Assembly (NCBI GenBank): GCA_035063765.1
Contig: JAPSFT010000002.1
Span: 1 to 64,000, forward strand
Direction of reading: 5' to 3'
Length of the DNA stretch: 64,000 nt
Source: Deltaproteobacteria bacterium
GTDB lineage: Bacteria > Myxococcota_A > UBA9160 > PR03
Shown one piece after another: positions 50,653 through 57,211 of the stretch; positions within the stretch are counted from its first letter, which is position 1; each line of letters starts with the position of its first letter. The notes under the pieces are model-generated. The model had not been told where the DNA came from. It did no database searches and saw nothing but the letters and a program-made list of their open reading frames with translations. A program made the translations under genes and the position numbers.

Positions 50653-50681
50653 TTGACTCGGCTTTGGGGACGGTGTAAGGG
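50653..50681 (+). promoter_or_regulatory. Predicted strong promoter with A/T-rich UP-like element
   Basis: TTGACT (50,653-50,658), a 17-base spacer and TAAGGG (50,676-50,681). Upstream, 50,614-50,652 is about two-thirds A/T by my count (runs such as TTTGATTTTCTGACGTTTCT), which is exceptional in this genome and resembles an UP element bound by the alpha C-terminal domain. It would drive the hairpin-rich leader at 50,695. 50,452-50,613 upstream holds GC-rich sequence with no gene I can support. Confidence 0.6.
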
Positions 50682-50694
50682 TGACTCGCAAGAA

Positions 50695-50903
50695 CGGCTC
50701 TAGAGCCGCGGATTGTGGCCACAACGAGGGCGGACTTTCACGAAGTTTGCCGTCAAGTCGCCGGAACCGACGCCCGATGAGGGCGCAAAGATTCCCAGGG
50801 GATGCGTTTCCTGGGAACGGGCCCGAGCGACGTGGACTGATGGCTCCCGTCGAATGGCGGGAGCCGGATCGGGAAAGGGGCAGGGGATCGGCCCGACGGG
50901 CCG
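50695..50903 (+). ncRNA. Hairpin-rich leader or small RNA of unknown class
   Basis: Consecutive stem-loops: a 14-bp palindrome CGGCTCTAGAGCCG (50,695-50,708); TTGTGGCCACAA (50,713-50,724); GGCGGACTT/AAGTTTGCC with two G-U pairs (50,729-50,751); CGCCC/GGGCG (50,771-50,785); TTCCCAGG/CCTGGGAA (50,792-50,817); GGCTCCCG/CGGGAGCC (50,842-50,865); CGGCCC/GGGCCG (50,889-50,903). It starts about 8-14 bases after a predicted strong promoter and precedes a histone-like peptide gene by ~60 bases. I recognise no 6S, tmRNA, RNase P or SRP motif. It may be a cis-acting leader or an sRNA with a short ORF. Confidence 0.55.
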
Positions 50904-50966
50904 GGCTCCAACCTCGAAACCGCACGGCCGCGGGGCTGGGCCACGACAAGGGGGGTGACCCAAGCT

Positions 50967-51068
50967 ATGGCAGCTCGACGCAAGAAGGCGGCCTCGAAGA
51001 AGGCCTCTCGCAAGAAGGCCGGAACCAAGAAGGCCGCACGGAAGAAGGCCCGCCGCAAGTCGGCCTAG
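50967..51068 (+). CDS. 33-residue Lys/Arg/Ala-rich histone H1-like peptide
   Basis: MAARRKKAASKKASRKKAGT, then KKAARKKARRKSA: about half Lys+Arg, built from repeated KKA/RKKA units like the C-terminal tails of histone H1, AlgP and Hc1. GGGGGG (50,950-50,955) lies 11 bases before the ATG. It probably binds DNA or RNA in the nucleoid. The strong upstream promoter and strong downstream terminator suggest high expression as a one-gene unit. A short peptide of this composition could arise by chance, but the context argues for a real gene. Confidence 0.75.
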   Translation: MAARRKKAASKKASRKKAGTKKAARKKARRKSA

Positions 51069-51110
51069 CCGACTCCGGCGACTTGGGCCTTTCTTCAGGG
51101 AAGGTCTGGG

Positions 51111-51148
51111 ACCCCGGCCGGCGCTCTGCGCCGGCCGGGGTTTCCTTC
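51111..51148 (+). terminator. Rho-independent terminator of the histone-like gene
   Basis: Perfect 12-bp stem CCCCGGCCGGCG (51,112-51,123) / CGCCGGCCGGGG (51,129-51,140) with loop CTCTG, extended by an A-T pair, then TTTCCTT. It lies 43 bases after the stop codon of the 33-residue gene. Its right half is the unit of the tandem repeat that follows. Confidence 0.85.
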
Positions 51149-51268
51149 ATCAGGCGTGCGCTCTGCGCCGGCCGGGGTTTCCTTCATCAGGCGTGCGCTC
51201 TGCGCCGGCCGGGGCTTCCTTCATCAGACGTGCGCTCTGCGCCGGCCGGGGTTTCCTTCGTCGGGCCA
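51121..51268. repeat. Four tandem 37-bp repeats of the terminator right arm
   Basis: Units begin at 51,121, 51,158, 51,195 and 51,232 with GCGCTCTGCGCCGGCCGGGG, then a T-rich TTTCCTTCATCAGGCGT. The third has one C for T, and the third and fourth differ by a base or two at their ends; the last diverges after CCTTCG. Only the first unit is preceded by the complementary left arm. The array ends just before the rpoZ -10 region. The near-identity of units points to recent slippage or unequal exchange. Confidence 0.9.
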
Positions 51269-51280
51269 CTCCTCTAGCCT
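51252..51280 (+). promoter_or_regulatory. Possible rpoZ promoter at the end of the repeat array
   Basis: TAGCCT (51,275-51,280) matches the -10 hexamer seen before pyrR and alaC. At 17 bases upstream is TTTCCT (51,252-51,257), a poor -35 that lies inside the last 37-bp repeat unit, so the repeat would supply part of the promoter. Confidence 0.4.
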
Positions 51281-51301
51281 GCGCGGGCTCCAGGAGGAAC
51301 C

Positions 51302-51508
51302 GTGGCCCGCATCACCGTCGAAGACTGCATCCAGCGCGTCCCGAACCGCTTCCACCTGGTCCAGATGGCGGCGATCCGCGCCAAGCAGCTCAAGCGCGGC
51401 TCGGGCGCGCTGATCCAGCAGGGCGAGAACAAGGAAGTGGTGACGGCGCTGCGCGAGATCGCGGCCGGCTACATCAAGCCCGACTACGCCGAGGAGCCCG
51501 CCGAGTAG
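51302..51508 (+). CDS. rpoZ: RNA polymerase omega subunit
   Basis: 68 residues, GTG start with AGGAGGA upstream. MARITVEDCIQRVPNRFHLV and the AAIRAKQLKRGSGALIQQGE block, then NKEVVTALREIAAGYI, are diagnostic of omega, which aids RNA polymerase assembly and forms part of a ppGpp site in proteobacteria. It is not beside gmk or spoT as in many genomes. It converges on the minus-strand kinase-like gene 25 bases away. Confidence 0.96.
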   Translation: MARITVEDCIQRVPNRFHLVQMAAIRAKQLKRGSGALIQQGENKEVVTALREIAAGYIKPDYAEEPAE

Positions 51509-51533
51509 CGCCGCGCCCGGCGCCGGCCCCCGC

Positions 51534-52814
51534 TCAGGCCAGGATCTCGACCGGCACCCGGAACGCGAAGCGGCTGCCGGCGCCGACCTCGCTGCCGACC
51601 TCGATCGTGCCGTCGAGCAGCCGGATCAGGTCGCGGACCAGCGCGAGGCCGAGCCCCGAGCCGCGGTACTTCGTCGAGGCGAGCTCGTCCACCTGGAAGA
51701 ACTCGTCGAAGATGAACTGCTGGTCGTCGGGGCAGATCCCGATGCCGGTGTCCCGCACCTCGCAGTGCAGCGCCCCGCCCGCCACCCGGGCCAGGATCTC
51801 GATGCGGCCCTGGCGCGTGAACTTCGCGGCGTTGTCGAGCAGCAGGAACAGGATCTGGTTGATCTTGGCCAGGTCGGTCCGGATCTTCGGCAGCGGCTCC
51901 TCGAAACGCTTCTCGATCGTGACGGGGTTGTTCCCGATCGTGTCCTGGACGCTGAAGATCGCCTCCTCGACCACCTCGCGGAAGTTCACGTCGGCCAGCT
52001 CGACCGGCATCTCGCCCTGCTTGATCCGCCACAGGTCGAGGATGTTCTGGAGCGTGCGCAGGAAGGAGGTGCCGTCGTCGAGGGCCCGCCGCAGGGCCTG
52101 CTGCGCGGTCTCCGAGAGGACGTCGTTCTCGCCCGCCAGGACCGCGATGATCGACTCGATGATGCTGTTGAGCGGCGTGCGCAGCTCGCGCGACATCTTC
52201 TCGATGAAGTCGTTCTTGAGCTTCTCCACCTGGCCCAGGCGCTCGTGGCTGCGCAGCAGCTCGACGTCCTGGGCGAAGAGCGCCTCGGAGAGCTTCAGGA
52301 CCTCGTCGCCCTTCTCCTCGGCGAGGCGCTCGGCCTCGCGGGCCTGCGCGCGCAGGCGCCCGAGCTCCTCGCCGTCGCGCGCGAGCGCGAGCCGGGCGGT
52401 GAGCGCCTCGGCGGCGAGCTCGAGCAGGGGGGCGGCCGGCTCGCTCGGGGTGGCGACCACCAGCACGCCGAGCACGTGGCCGCCGCTCGTGAGGGGCAGG
52501 AGCGCGAGCCCGCCCGCGCCCCGCGTGCCGAGCGCGGGCAGGGCATCGAGGCGGCTCGGCCGGCTCTGGCCCGCCGCCACCCGGGCCGCGGGCAGCACGG
52601 CGTCGGCCGCCGCGCGGGCGATCTCCGGGGTGGCGACGCCGGCCGCGGTGCGCAGGCGCAGCTCGTCCCCCTCGCCCTCGCACGCGAAGAGGAGCACGCT
52701 CCCCCCGCTCGCGCCGGCCAGGTGGCTGGCCGCCGCTCGCAGCGCGGCGGCGGTCTCGCGACCGCGCTCGGGATGGGCGTCGCCCGGCGTCGTGGCCTGC
52801 ACCGCGGAAGCCAC
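51534..52814 (-). CDS. Histidine-kinase-like protein lacking the phosphoacceptor histidine
   Basis: 426 residues from GTG at 52,814 with AGGAGG overlapping the pilT-like stop. A GAF-like N-terminal domain (~20-140) is followed by a coiled coil (~145-200), a HisKA-like dimerisation domain (~196-265) and an HATPase domain (~310-425). The latter has an N-box LLLDNAAKFT, G1 DTGIGI and G2 GSGLGL intact. The H-box reads KMSRELRTPLNSII: Arg209 (codon at 52,188-52,190) replaces the autophosphorylated His. There is no membrane segment. It probably binds ATP but cannot phosphorylate itself at the usual site. Likely cotranscribed with the PilT/PilU gene upstream. Confidence 0.88.
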   Translation of the reverse strand: MASAVQATTPGDAHPERGRETAAALRAAASHLAGASGGSVLLFACEGEGDELRLRTAAGVATPEIARAAADAVLPAARVAAGQSRPSRLDALPALGTRGAGGLALLPLTSGGHVLGVLVVATPSEPAAPLLELAAEALTARLALARDGEELGRLRAQAREAERLAEEKGDEVLKLSEALFAQDVELLRSHERLGQVEKLKNDFIEKMSRELRTPLNSIIESIIAVLAGENDVLSETAQQALRRALDDGTSFLRTLQNILDLWRIKQGEMPVELADVNFREVVEEAIFSVQDTIGNNPVTIEKRFEEPLPKIRTDLAKINQILFLLLDNAAKFTRQGRIEILARVAGGALHCEVRDTGIGICPDDQQFIFDEFFQVDELASTKYRGSGLGLALVRDLIRLLDGTIEVGSEVGAGSRFAFRVPVEILA

Positions 52815-52825
52815 TTCGGCCCCTC

Positions 52826-53974
52826 CTAGAAGCGCTCGTCGGACTCGATCTCGAGCCGCTCGAGGGGGGGCTCCTCGATCGCAGAGCCCCCCACCTCGAC
52901 GGCGCCCTCGAGCGAGAGCTTGGTCTGGAAGTCGGTCGGATTCGAGGCGGCCGCGAGCGCCGTCTCGACCGAGATCTTGTTCGCGCGCACCAGGTCGAAG
53001 AGATGCTGGTCGAAGGTCTGCATGCGCTCGGTGCGCCCGCGCCCGATCAGGTCGAGCATCTCGTGGGTGCGGGCGGGGTCCTTGATGCACTCCTGGATGC
53101 TGCGGGTGCTGCGCATGATCTCGACGGCGGGCACGCGCGCGGTCTGCTTCTTGTTGACGAGCAGGCGCAGGGAGACCACCGCCTTCAGGTTCTCCGCGAG
53201 GCGCGCCCGCACCTGGAGCTGCTCCTCGGTCGGGAAGAACGACACCAGGCGGTTGATGGTGGAGGCGACGTCGTTGGTGTGGATCGTGGAGAACACGAGG
53301 TGGCCGGTCTCGGCGGCCTTCAACGAGGTGTCCACGGTCTGGAGGTCGCGCATCTCGCCCACCATGATCACGTCCGGGTCCTGGCGCAGCGCAGCGCGCA
53401 GCGCCTCGGGGAAGGAGCCGGTGTCGGTGCCCACCTCGCGCTGCGTGATGATGCTCTTCTCGTGGGTGAAGACGAACTCGATCGGATCCTCCACCGTCAC
53501 GATCTTGGCCTTCCGGTTGCGGTTGACCTCCTGGATCATCGTGGCGAGCGTGGTCGACTTGCCCTGCCCGGTGGCGCCGGTGACGAGCACGTAGCCGCGC
53601 TTGATCTGCGCGATGTCGCGCAGCACGTGGGGGAGGTTCAGCTCGTCGAAGCTGCGGATCTGGAGCGGGATCACGCGCAGCACGACGTTGTAGAAGCGGC
53701 GCTGGCGCGAGATGTTGACCCGGAAGCGGCCTTCGCCCGGCAGCTCGAAGGCGAGGTCCACCTCGTTCTGCTCGAGCGCCCCCTGGCGCGGGTCGGTCTC
53801 GAGCAGGAGGCGCGCGATCTCCTCGGTGTCCTTGGGCGTCAGGACCTTGTAGCGGAGCTCCACGAGATCGCCGTTGAAGCGATAGAGCGGGAGGTACCCG
53901 ACCTGGAAGTGGATGTCCGACGCGCCCTTCTCGAGCCCGAGCCGGAGGAGGCGGTAGAGCTTCTCCCGTTCCAT
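52826..53974 (-). CDS. PilT/PilU-family type IV pilus ATPase
   Basis: 382 residues from ATG at 53,974. The N-terminal PAS-like domain (GASDIHFQVGYLPLYRFNGD) is followed by the secretion ATPase core. Walker A is GATGQGKSTTLATMI (residues ~133-147), the Asp box includes VTVEDPIEF, Walker B is RQDPDVIMVGEMRDLQTVDT, and the His box is GHLVFSTIHTNDVAST. The C-terminal MQTFDQHLFDLVRANKI resembles PilU more than PilT. It powers pilus retraction or accessory motor function. No pil assembly genes are nearby; the kinase-like gene follows 11 bases downstream. Confidence 0.9.
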   Translation of the reverse strand: MEREKLYRLLRLGLEKGASDIHFQVGYLPLYRFNGDLVELRYKVLTPKDTEEIARLLLETDPRQGALEQNEVDLAFELPGEGRFRVNISRQRRFYNVVLRVIPLQIRSFDELNLPHVLRDIAQIKRGYVLVTGATGQGKSTTLATMIQEVNRNRKAKIVTVEDPIEFVFTHEKSIITQREVGTDTGSFPEALRAALRQDPDVIMVGEMRDLQTVDTSLKAAETGHLVFSTIHTNDVASTINRLVSFFPTEEQLQVRARLAENLKAVVSLRLLVNKKQTARVPAVEIMRSTRSIQECIKDPARTHEMLDLIGRGRTERMQTFDQHLFDLVRANKISVETALAAASNPTDFQTKLSLEGAVEVGGSAIEEPPLERLEIESDERF

Positions 53975-54142
53975 CGGCGACCTCGCCCCTCCCGGCCTCG
54001 CGCGTGCGGTCCGACCGTCTCTATCGGCGGCTGGCGCACCTGCTTGATCGGCGCGGCGCGCGCCCGGCGCCGGCGAAGCTCCGCTATCCTGCCGGCCGCC
54101 CGCCGCTCCCCGGCCGGGCGCTCCCACCCCAAGGAGCGCGGC

Positions 54143-54670
54143 ATGCTCCCGTCCCCCCGCCCGTGGCCGGCCGTGCTGCTCCTGGCGGCGCTCCTCGTGA
54201 CGCCAGTCGGGGCGCGAGCGCAGGGTGAGGCCCCGGCGCCCCCTGGGAAGGTCGATCTCGACAGGCTCCTGAAGCTCCCCGAGGGCCTCGAGTTCGACGT
54301 CGAGAAGCGGGGCGGGCTCACGCGCAGCGAGTGGCTCGCGCGCTTCGACGAGGCGCGGCAGAGCCTGGCCGTCGCGCGCGCCGGCCTGGCCGACGCGCAA
54401 GAACGGCTCTCGCGTTTCGCGGGTCGCAGCGACAACTGGAACATGGCCCCGCCCGGCCTCCCGGTGGAGGCCGCCGAGAGCGGTGCCGACACCCAGAAGC
54501 TGCGCGACGAGATCCGCCGCTGGCGGGGCGAGATCGAGCGCTCCGAGGCGCGCCTGCGCGAGCTCGACGTCGAGGCGAGCCTTGCCGGGGTACCCGAATC
54601 CTGGCGTGGCGAACGCACGGAACGGATCCTCGGGGACGGATCCGTAACCGGCGGGCCCGCCCCGAAGTGA
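54143..54670 (+). CDS. Secreted coiled-coil protein of unknown function
   Basis: 175 residues, AAGGAG 6 bases before the ATG. A clear signal peptide (PAVLLLAALLVTPVGARAQG, cleavage near residue 26) is followed by two helical, charged segments (FDEARQSLAVARAGLADAQE and TQKLRDEIRRWRGEIERSEA) likely to form coiled coils, and a short Gly/Pro tail. I do not recognise the family. It is divergent from the PilT/PilU gene by 168 bases, with a TATCCT -10-like hexamer near 54,084; a periplasmic role linked to the pilus is possible but unproven. Confidence 0.7.
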   Translation: MLPSPRPWPAVLLLAALLVTPVGARAQGEAPAPPGKVDLDRLLKLPEGLEFDVEKRGGLTRSEWLARFDEARQSLAVARAGLADAQERLSRFAGRSDNWNMAPPGLPVEAAESGADTQKLRDEIRRWRGEIERSEARLRELDVEASLAGVPESWRGERTERILGDGSVTGGPAPK

Positions 54671-55161
54671 GCGCACCAGCTCCGTCCCGGGCGGGCGGGG
54701 AGCGGGCCGAGCCCGGCGCCGGGACCGGTTGGCCCCCGATCCTGCCGGTGCGCGAGCGGGGCGCCGCTCCTTGGCACCCGGCTTGCTCACCCTCCCGGCG
54801 CTCGCCGAGGGACCCGCGAGGCACCGCTCGGCGCACGAGAGGATCCGCAGCGCGCTGGCAGGACGGGATTCCACGGTCTGTCGGCCCCGCCAGGGGGTGG
54901 CGGGGCGACAGGGGGAGCCGTGGGGCGAAGGGGGACCGCGACGGGAGTCGCCCGTCCTGCCAGGGCGCGCGCACCCGGGCCGCGAAGGAGGGGGCGGCTC
55001 GGGTGGCGAGCCCGCCGCCCGCGCGCGGCGCCACCTCGCTCGCGTGCGGCGCCCGCCACCTCGTCCGGCGCCCGGCGCTCGCCGCCCGCGCGGCGCCCGG
55101 CGCTCCGAGTCGACGCCCCGCTGCCCCGCCGCTAAGGTCCGCGCGCCTTCGGAGGGGTGAC
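54671..55161. other. 491-base region without a supported gene
   Basis: Very GC-rich sequence between the secreted coiled-coil gene and a small membrane protein. Open frames in it have skewed composition (almost only Arg/Pro/Gly/Ala) and no ribosome-binding sites, so I call none. It contains GC-rich imperfect direct repeats near its end (55,029-55,105) and a TAAGGT -10-like hexamer at about 55,134. It could be a decayed gene or a leader. Confidence 0.5.
55029..55105. repeat. Imperfect ~25-bp direct repeats
   Basis: CGCCACCTCG recurs at 55,029 and 55,054 (spacing 25), and GGCGCCCGGCGCTC recurs at 55,067-55,080 and 55,092-55,105 (spacing 25), indicating about three diverged copies of a 25-bp unit within the non-coding stretch. 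Confidence 0.6.
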
Positions 55162-55320
55162 ATGGCGCAGCAGACCGGATCGGCTCCCGCCCAGGACCGC
55201 TCGCCCGGCCGGGTGGATCTCGTGTCGGTGCTCTACGTGGTGGGCGGGATCCCGTCGATCATCGCCTTCCTCTTCCTGCTCTTCGCCGTGGGCGTCAGGT
55301 TCTGCGGCCTGCCTGCCTGA
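55162..55320 (+). CDS. Small single-pass membrane protein
   Basis: 52 residues, GGAGGGG just upstream of the ATG. A polar N-terminus of ~20 residues is followed by one long hydrophobic segment (VLYVVGGIPSIIAFLFLLFA), then VGVRFCGLPA. Family unknown. The good ribosome-binding site and clear membrane segment support a real gene; the longer in-frame extension upstream is not supported by composition. Confidence 0.65.
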   Translation: MAQQTGSAPAQDRSPGRVDLVSVLYVVGGIPSIIAFLFLLFAVGVRFCGLPA

Positions 55321-55439
55321 GAACGACCGGCGCCTGAACCCCCGCCGGTCCTGCGCGTTGGTGATCACCGTCACCGACGCGGTTCGCCGCCCCACGGCGA
55401 CCCTCAACTGCGGCATCCGCCGCGCCGATCCCACCGGGC

Positions 55440-56189
55440 ATGCTTCGCTCCGAACGCAGCGCCCGCCGGCGGGGAGCCGCCGCGCTCCTCGCGATCGGGC
55501 TCCTGTTCGGCTGCGCGCGCCTGCCCGGGCTCGCCGAGCCCTACGCCTGGTTCTCGCGGCCCGCCTCCGATGATCCCTGGTCGCCCAAGATCGCCCGCTG
55601 GCAGGAGCGCGAGCGCGCCGCCGAAGTCGCCGAGGTGCTGGGCGCGCCCTCGACCGTGGCCGCCGGCCCCGAGGCGCTGGCGGCCCCCGAAGCGGAGCCG
55701 CTCCGCGCGAAGTTCCTGCGCTTCCGCGCCGAGCACCGGCGCGGGATCGCCCGCGAGCTCGCGGCCTGGCTCCAGGAGCAGGCGAAGCTCCACTACGTGC
55801 CGGACGGCGTGATCGACCGCTGGGCGACGCTCGAGGAGACGCTCGCCCGCAACGGCGACGACTGCGACGGGCTCGAGCTGCTGGCCTTCCACCTGCTGCT
55901 CGACCTCGGCTTCCGCCCGGACGAGGTCTACCGCGCGATCGTCGTCCGGCCGAGCGACGGCCAACATCACATGGTGACGCTCTGGTTCGAGGACGCCGGG
56001 GACCCGTGGGTGATCGACCCGACCGGCGCCATGACCGGCGGCATGCCGCGCATGTCCGAGGTGCCCGGCTGGGTGCCGCTCAAGCTCTTCACCGAGAGCG
56101 CGGAGTACACGGTCCGCTCCTCCGAGCGGGCGCGTGCCGCCGCCATCGCCTCGTCCCCCGCCTCCGGCTCGCTCTTCGGCGCGCGCTGA
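55440..56189 (+). CDS. Transglutaminase-like lipoprotein
   Basis: 249 residues. A lipoprotein signal peptide ends in LLFGC (Cys25), so the protein is probably lipid-anchored. A transglutaminase/cysteine-protease-like core shows RNGDDCDGLELLAFHLL (Cys142), GQHHMVTLWFED (His176 or 177) and WVIDPTGAMTG (Asp193), a plausible Cys-His-Asp triad. Substrates of such bacterial envelope proteins are mostly unknown. It has no clear operon partner; a CrtC-like gene follows after 37 bases. Confidence 0.78.
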   Translation: MLRSERSARRRGAAALLAIGLLFGCARLPGLAEPYAWFSRPASDDPWSPKIARWQERERAAEVAEVLGAPSTVAAGPEALAAPEAEPLRAKFLRFRAEHRRGIARELAAWLQEQAKLHYVPDGVIDRWATLEETLARNGDDCDGLELLAFHLLLDLGFRPDEVYRAIVVRPSDGQHHMVTLWFEDAGDPWVIDPTGAMTGGMPRMSEVPGWVPLKLFTESAEYTVRSSERARAAAIASSPASGSLFGAR

Positions 56190-56226
56190 GCGCCTCGACT
56201 ACCCTGCGCCGCGGGAGGATCCCCCG

Positions 56227-57186
56227 ATGGCGAAGGTCCGTCTCGTGGCCGCCGACGAGCTCATGCACGAGAACAGCGGCGAGCCGAACTTCAACGAGAG
56301 CATGTACTTCAACTTCTTCGACGCCGAGCGCCGCCTCGGCGGCTTCGTGCGCATCGGCAACCGCCCGAACGAGGGCCACGCCGAGACGACGCTCTGCCTG
56401 TACCGGCCCGACGGCAGCGTGCTCTTCCACTTCGAGCGCGCGCCGATCGGGGACAACAGCCGCTTCGAGGCCGGCGGCATGCGCTTCGCGGTCGAGACGC
56501 CCTTCGAGCGGCTGCAGGTCTCGTATGCGGGCAGGGCCTGCCTCCTGCGCGAGCCGCTCGCGATGGCCGAGCCCGGCCGCGCCTTCAAGGACAACCCCTT
56601 CGTGCCGGTCGAGCTCGCGCTCACGATCGAGGGCGTGGGCCCGATGTTCGGCGGCGAGCCCACCGCGCCGCGGCCCGACGAGATGGAGTTCGCGCGCGGC
56701 CACTACGAGCAGCATCACCGCGCCGCCGGCCGGCTCGCGATCGACGGCGAGGAGCTGGCGTTCGACGGCTACGGCCTGCGCGACCACTCCTGGGGCCCGC
56801 GCTCCTGGCAGGCGCCCCGGAGCTATCGCTGGCTCACCGCCAACTTCGGCCCCGACCTCGGCTTCATGGGGAGCTGGATCCTGCGCCCGGACGGGGTGGA
56901 GACGCGCGGCGGCTTCGTGCACCGCGGCCGCGCGCTCACGCTGGTGCGGGACCTGCGCATCGACACCGACTTCGCGGGGCCCGAAGGGCTCCACGACCGG
57001 ATCCGCGCCACGCTCTCGTGCGCCGACGGCGCGGAGCTGGCGGTCGAGGGCCGCGTGCTCTCGCTGATCCCGCTGCGCAACCGGCGCGCGGGGCGCGTGA
57101 CCCGGATCAGCGAGGGCATGACCGAGTGGCGCTGCGAGGGCCGGGTCGGCTACGGCCTCTCCGAGTACCTCGACCAGCTCGCCTGA
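56227..57186 (+). CDS. CrtC/AttH-like double-lipocalin protein (DUF7064-like)
   Basis: 319 residues from the ATG at 56,227; an upstream in-frame extension overlaps the preceding gene. Beta-rich with the characteristic FDGYGLRDHSWGPRSWQAPR, then WLTANFGPDLGFMGSW, which resembles the hydroxyneurosporene-synthase (CrtC)/AttH superfamily and the DUF7064/7065 proteins common in actinobacteria and deltaproteobacteria. There is no signal peptide. A hydratase- or lipid-related role is guessed from the superfamily only. Confidence 0.6.
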   Translation: MAKVRLVAADELMHENSGEPNFNESMYFNFFDAERRLGGFVRIGNRPNEGHAETTLCLYRPDGSVLFHFERAPIGDNSRFEAGGMRFAVETPFERLQVSYAGRACLLREPLAMAEPGRAFKDNPFVPVELALTIEGVGPMFGGEPTAPRPDEMEFARGHYEQHHRAAGRLAIDGEELAFDGYGLRDHSWGPRSWQAPRSYRWLTANFGPDLGFMGSWILRPDGVETRGGFVHRGRALTLVRDLRIDTDFAGPEGLHDRIRATLSCADGAELAVEGRVLSLIPLRNRRAGRVTRISEGMTEWRCEGRVGYGLSEYLDQLA

Positions 57187-57211
57187 CGCGCGCCGCCGCC
57201 CAGCGCCCGCC

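Noticed and set aside
51121-51268. CRISPR-like array
   Set aside because: The 37-bp units are directly adjacent with no spacers, and they copy a terminator arm; no cas genes are present.
54671-55161. Protein-coding gene in the GC-rich gap
   Set aside because: Open frames on both strands have biased composition, no ribosome-binding site and no recognisable domain, and the region contains imperfect repeats.
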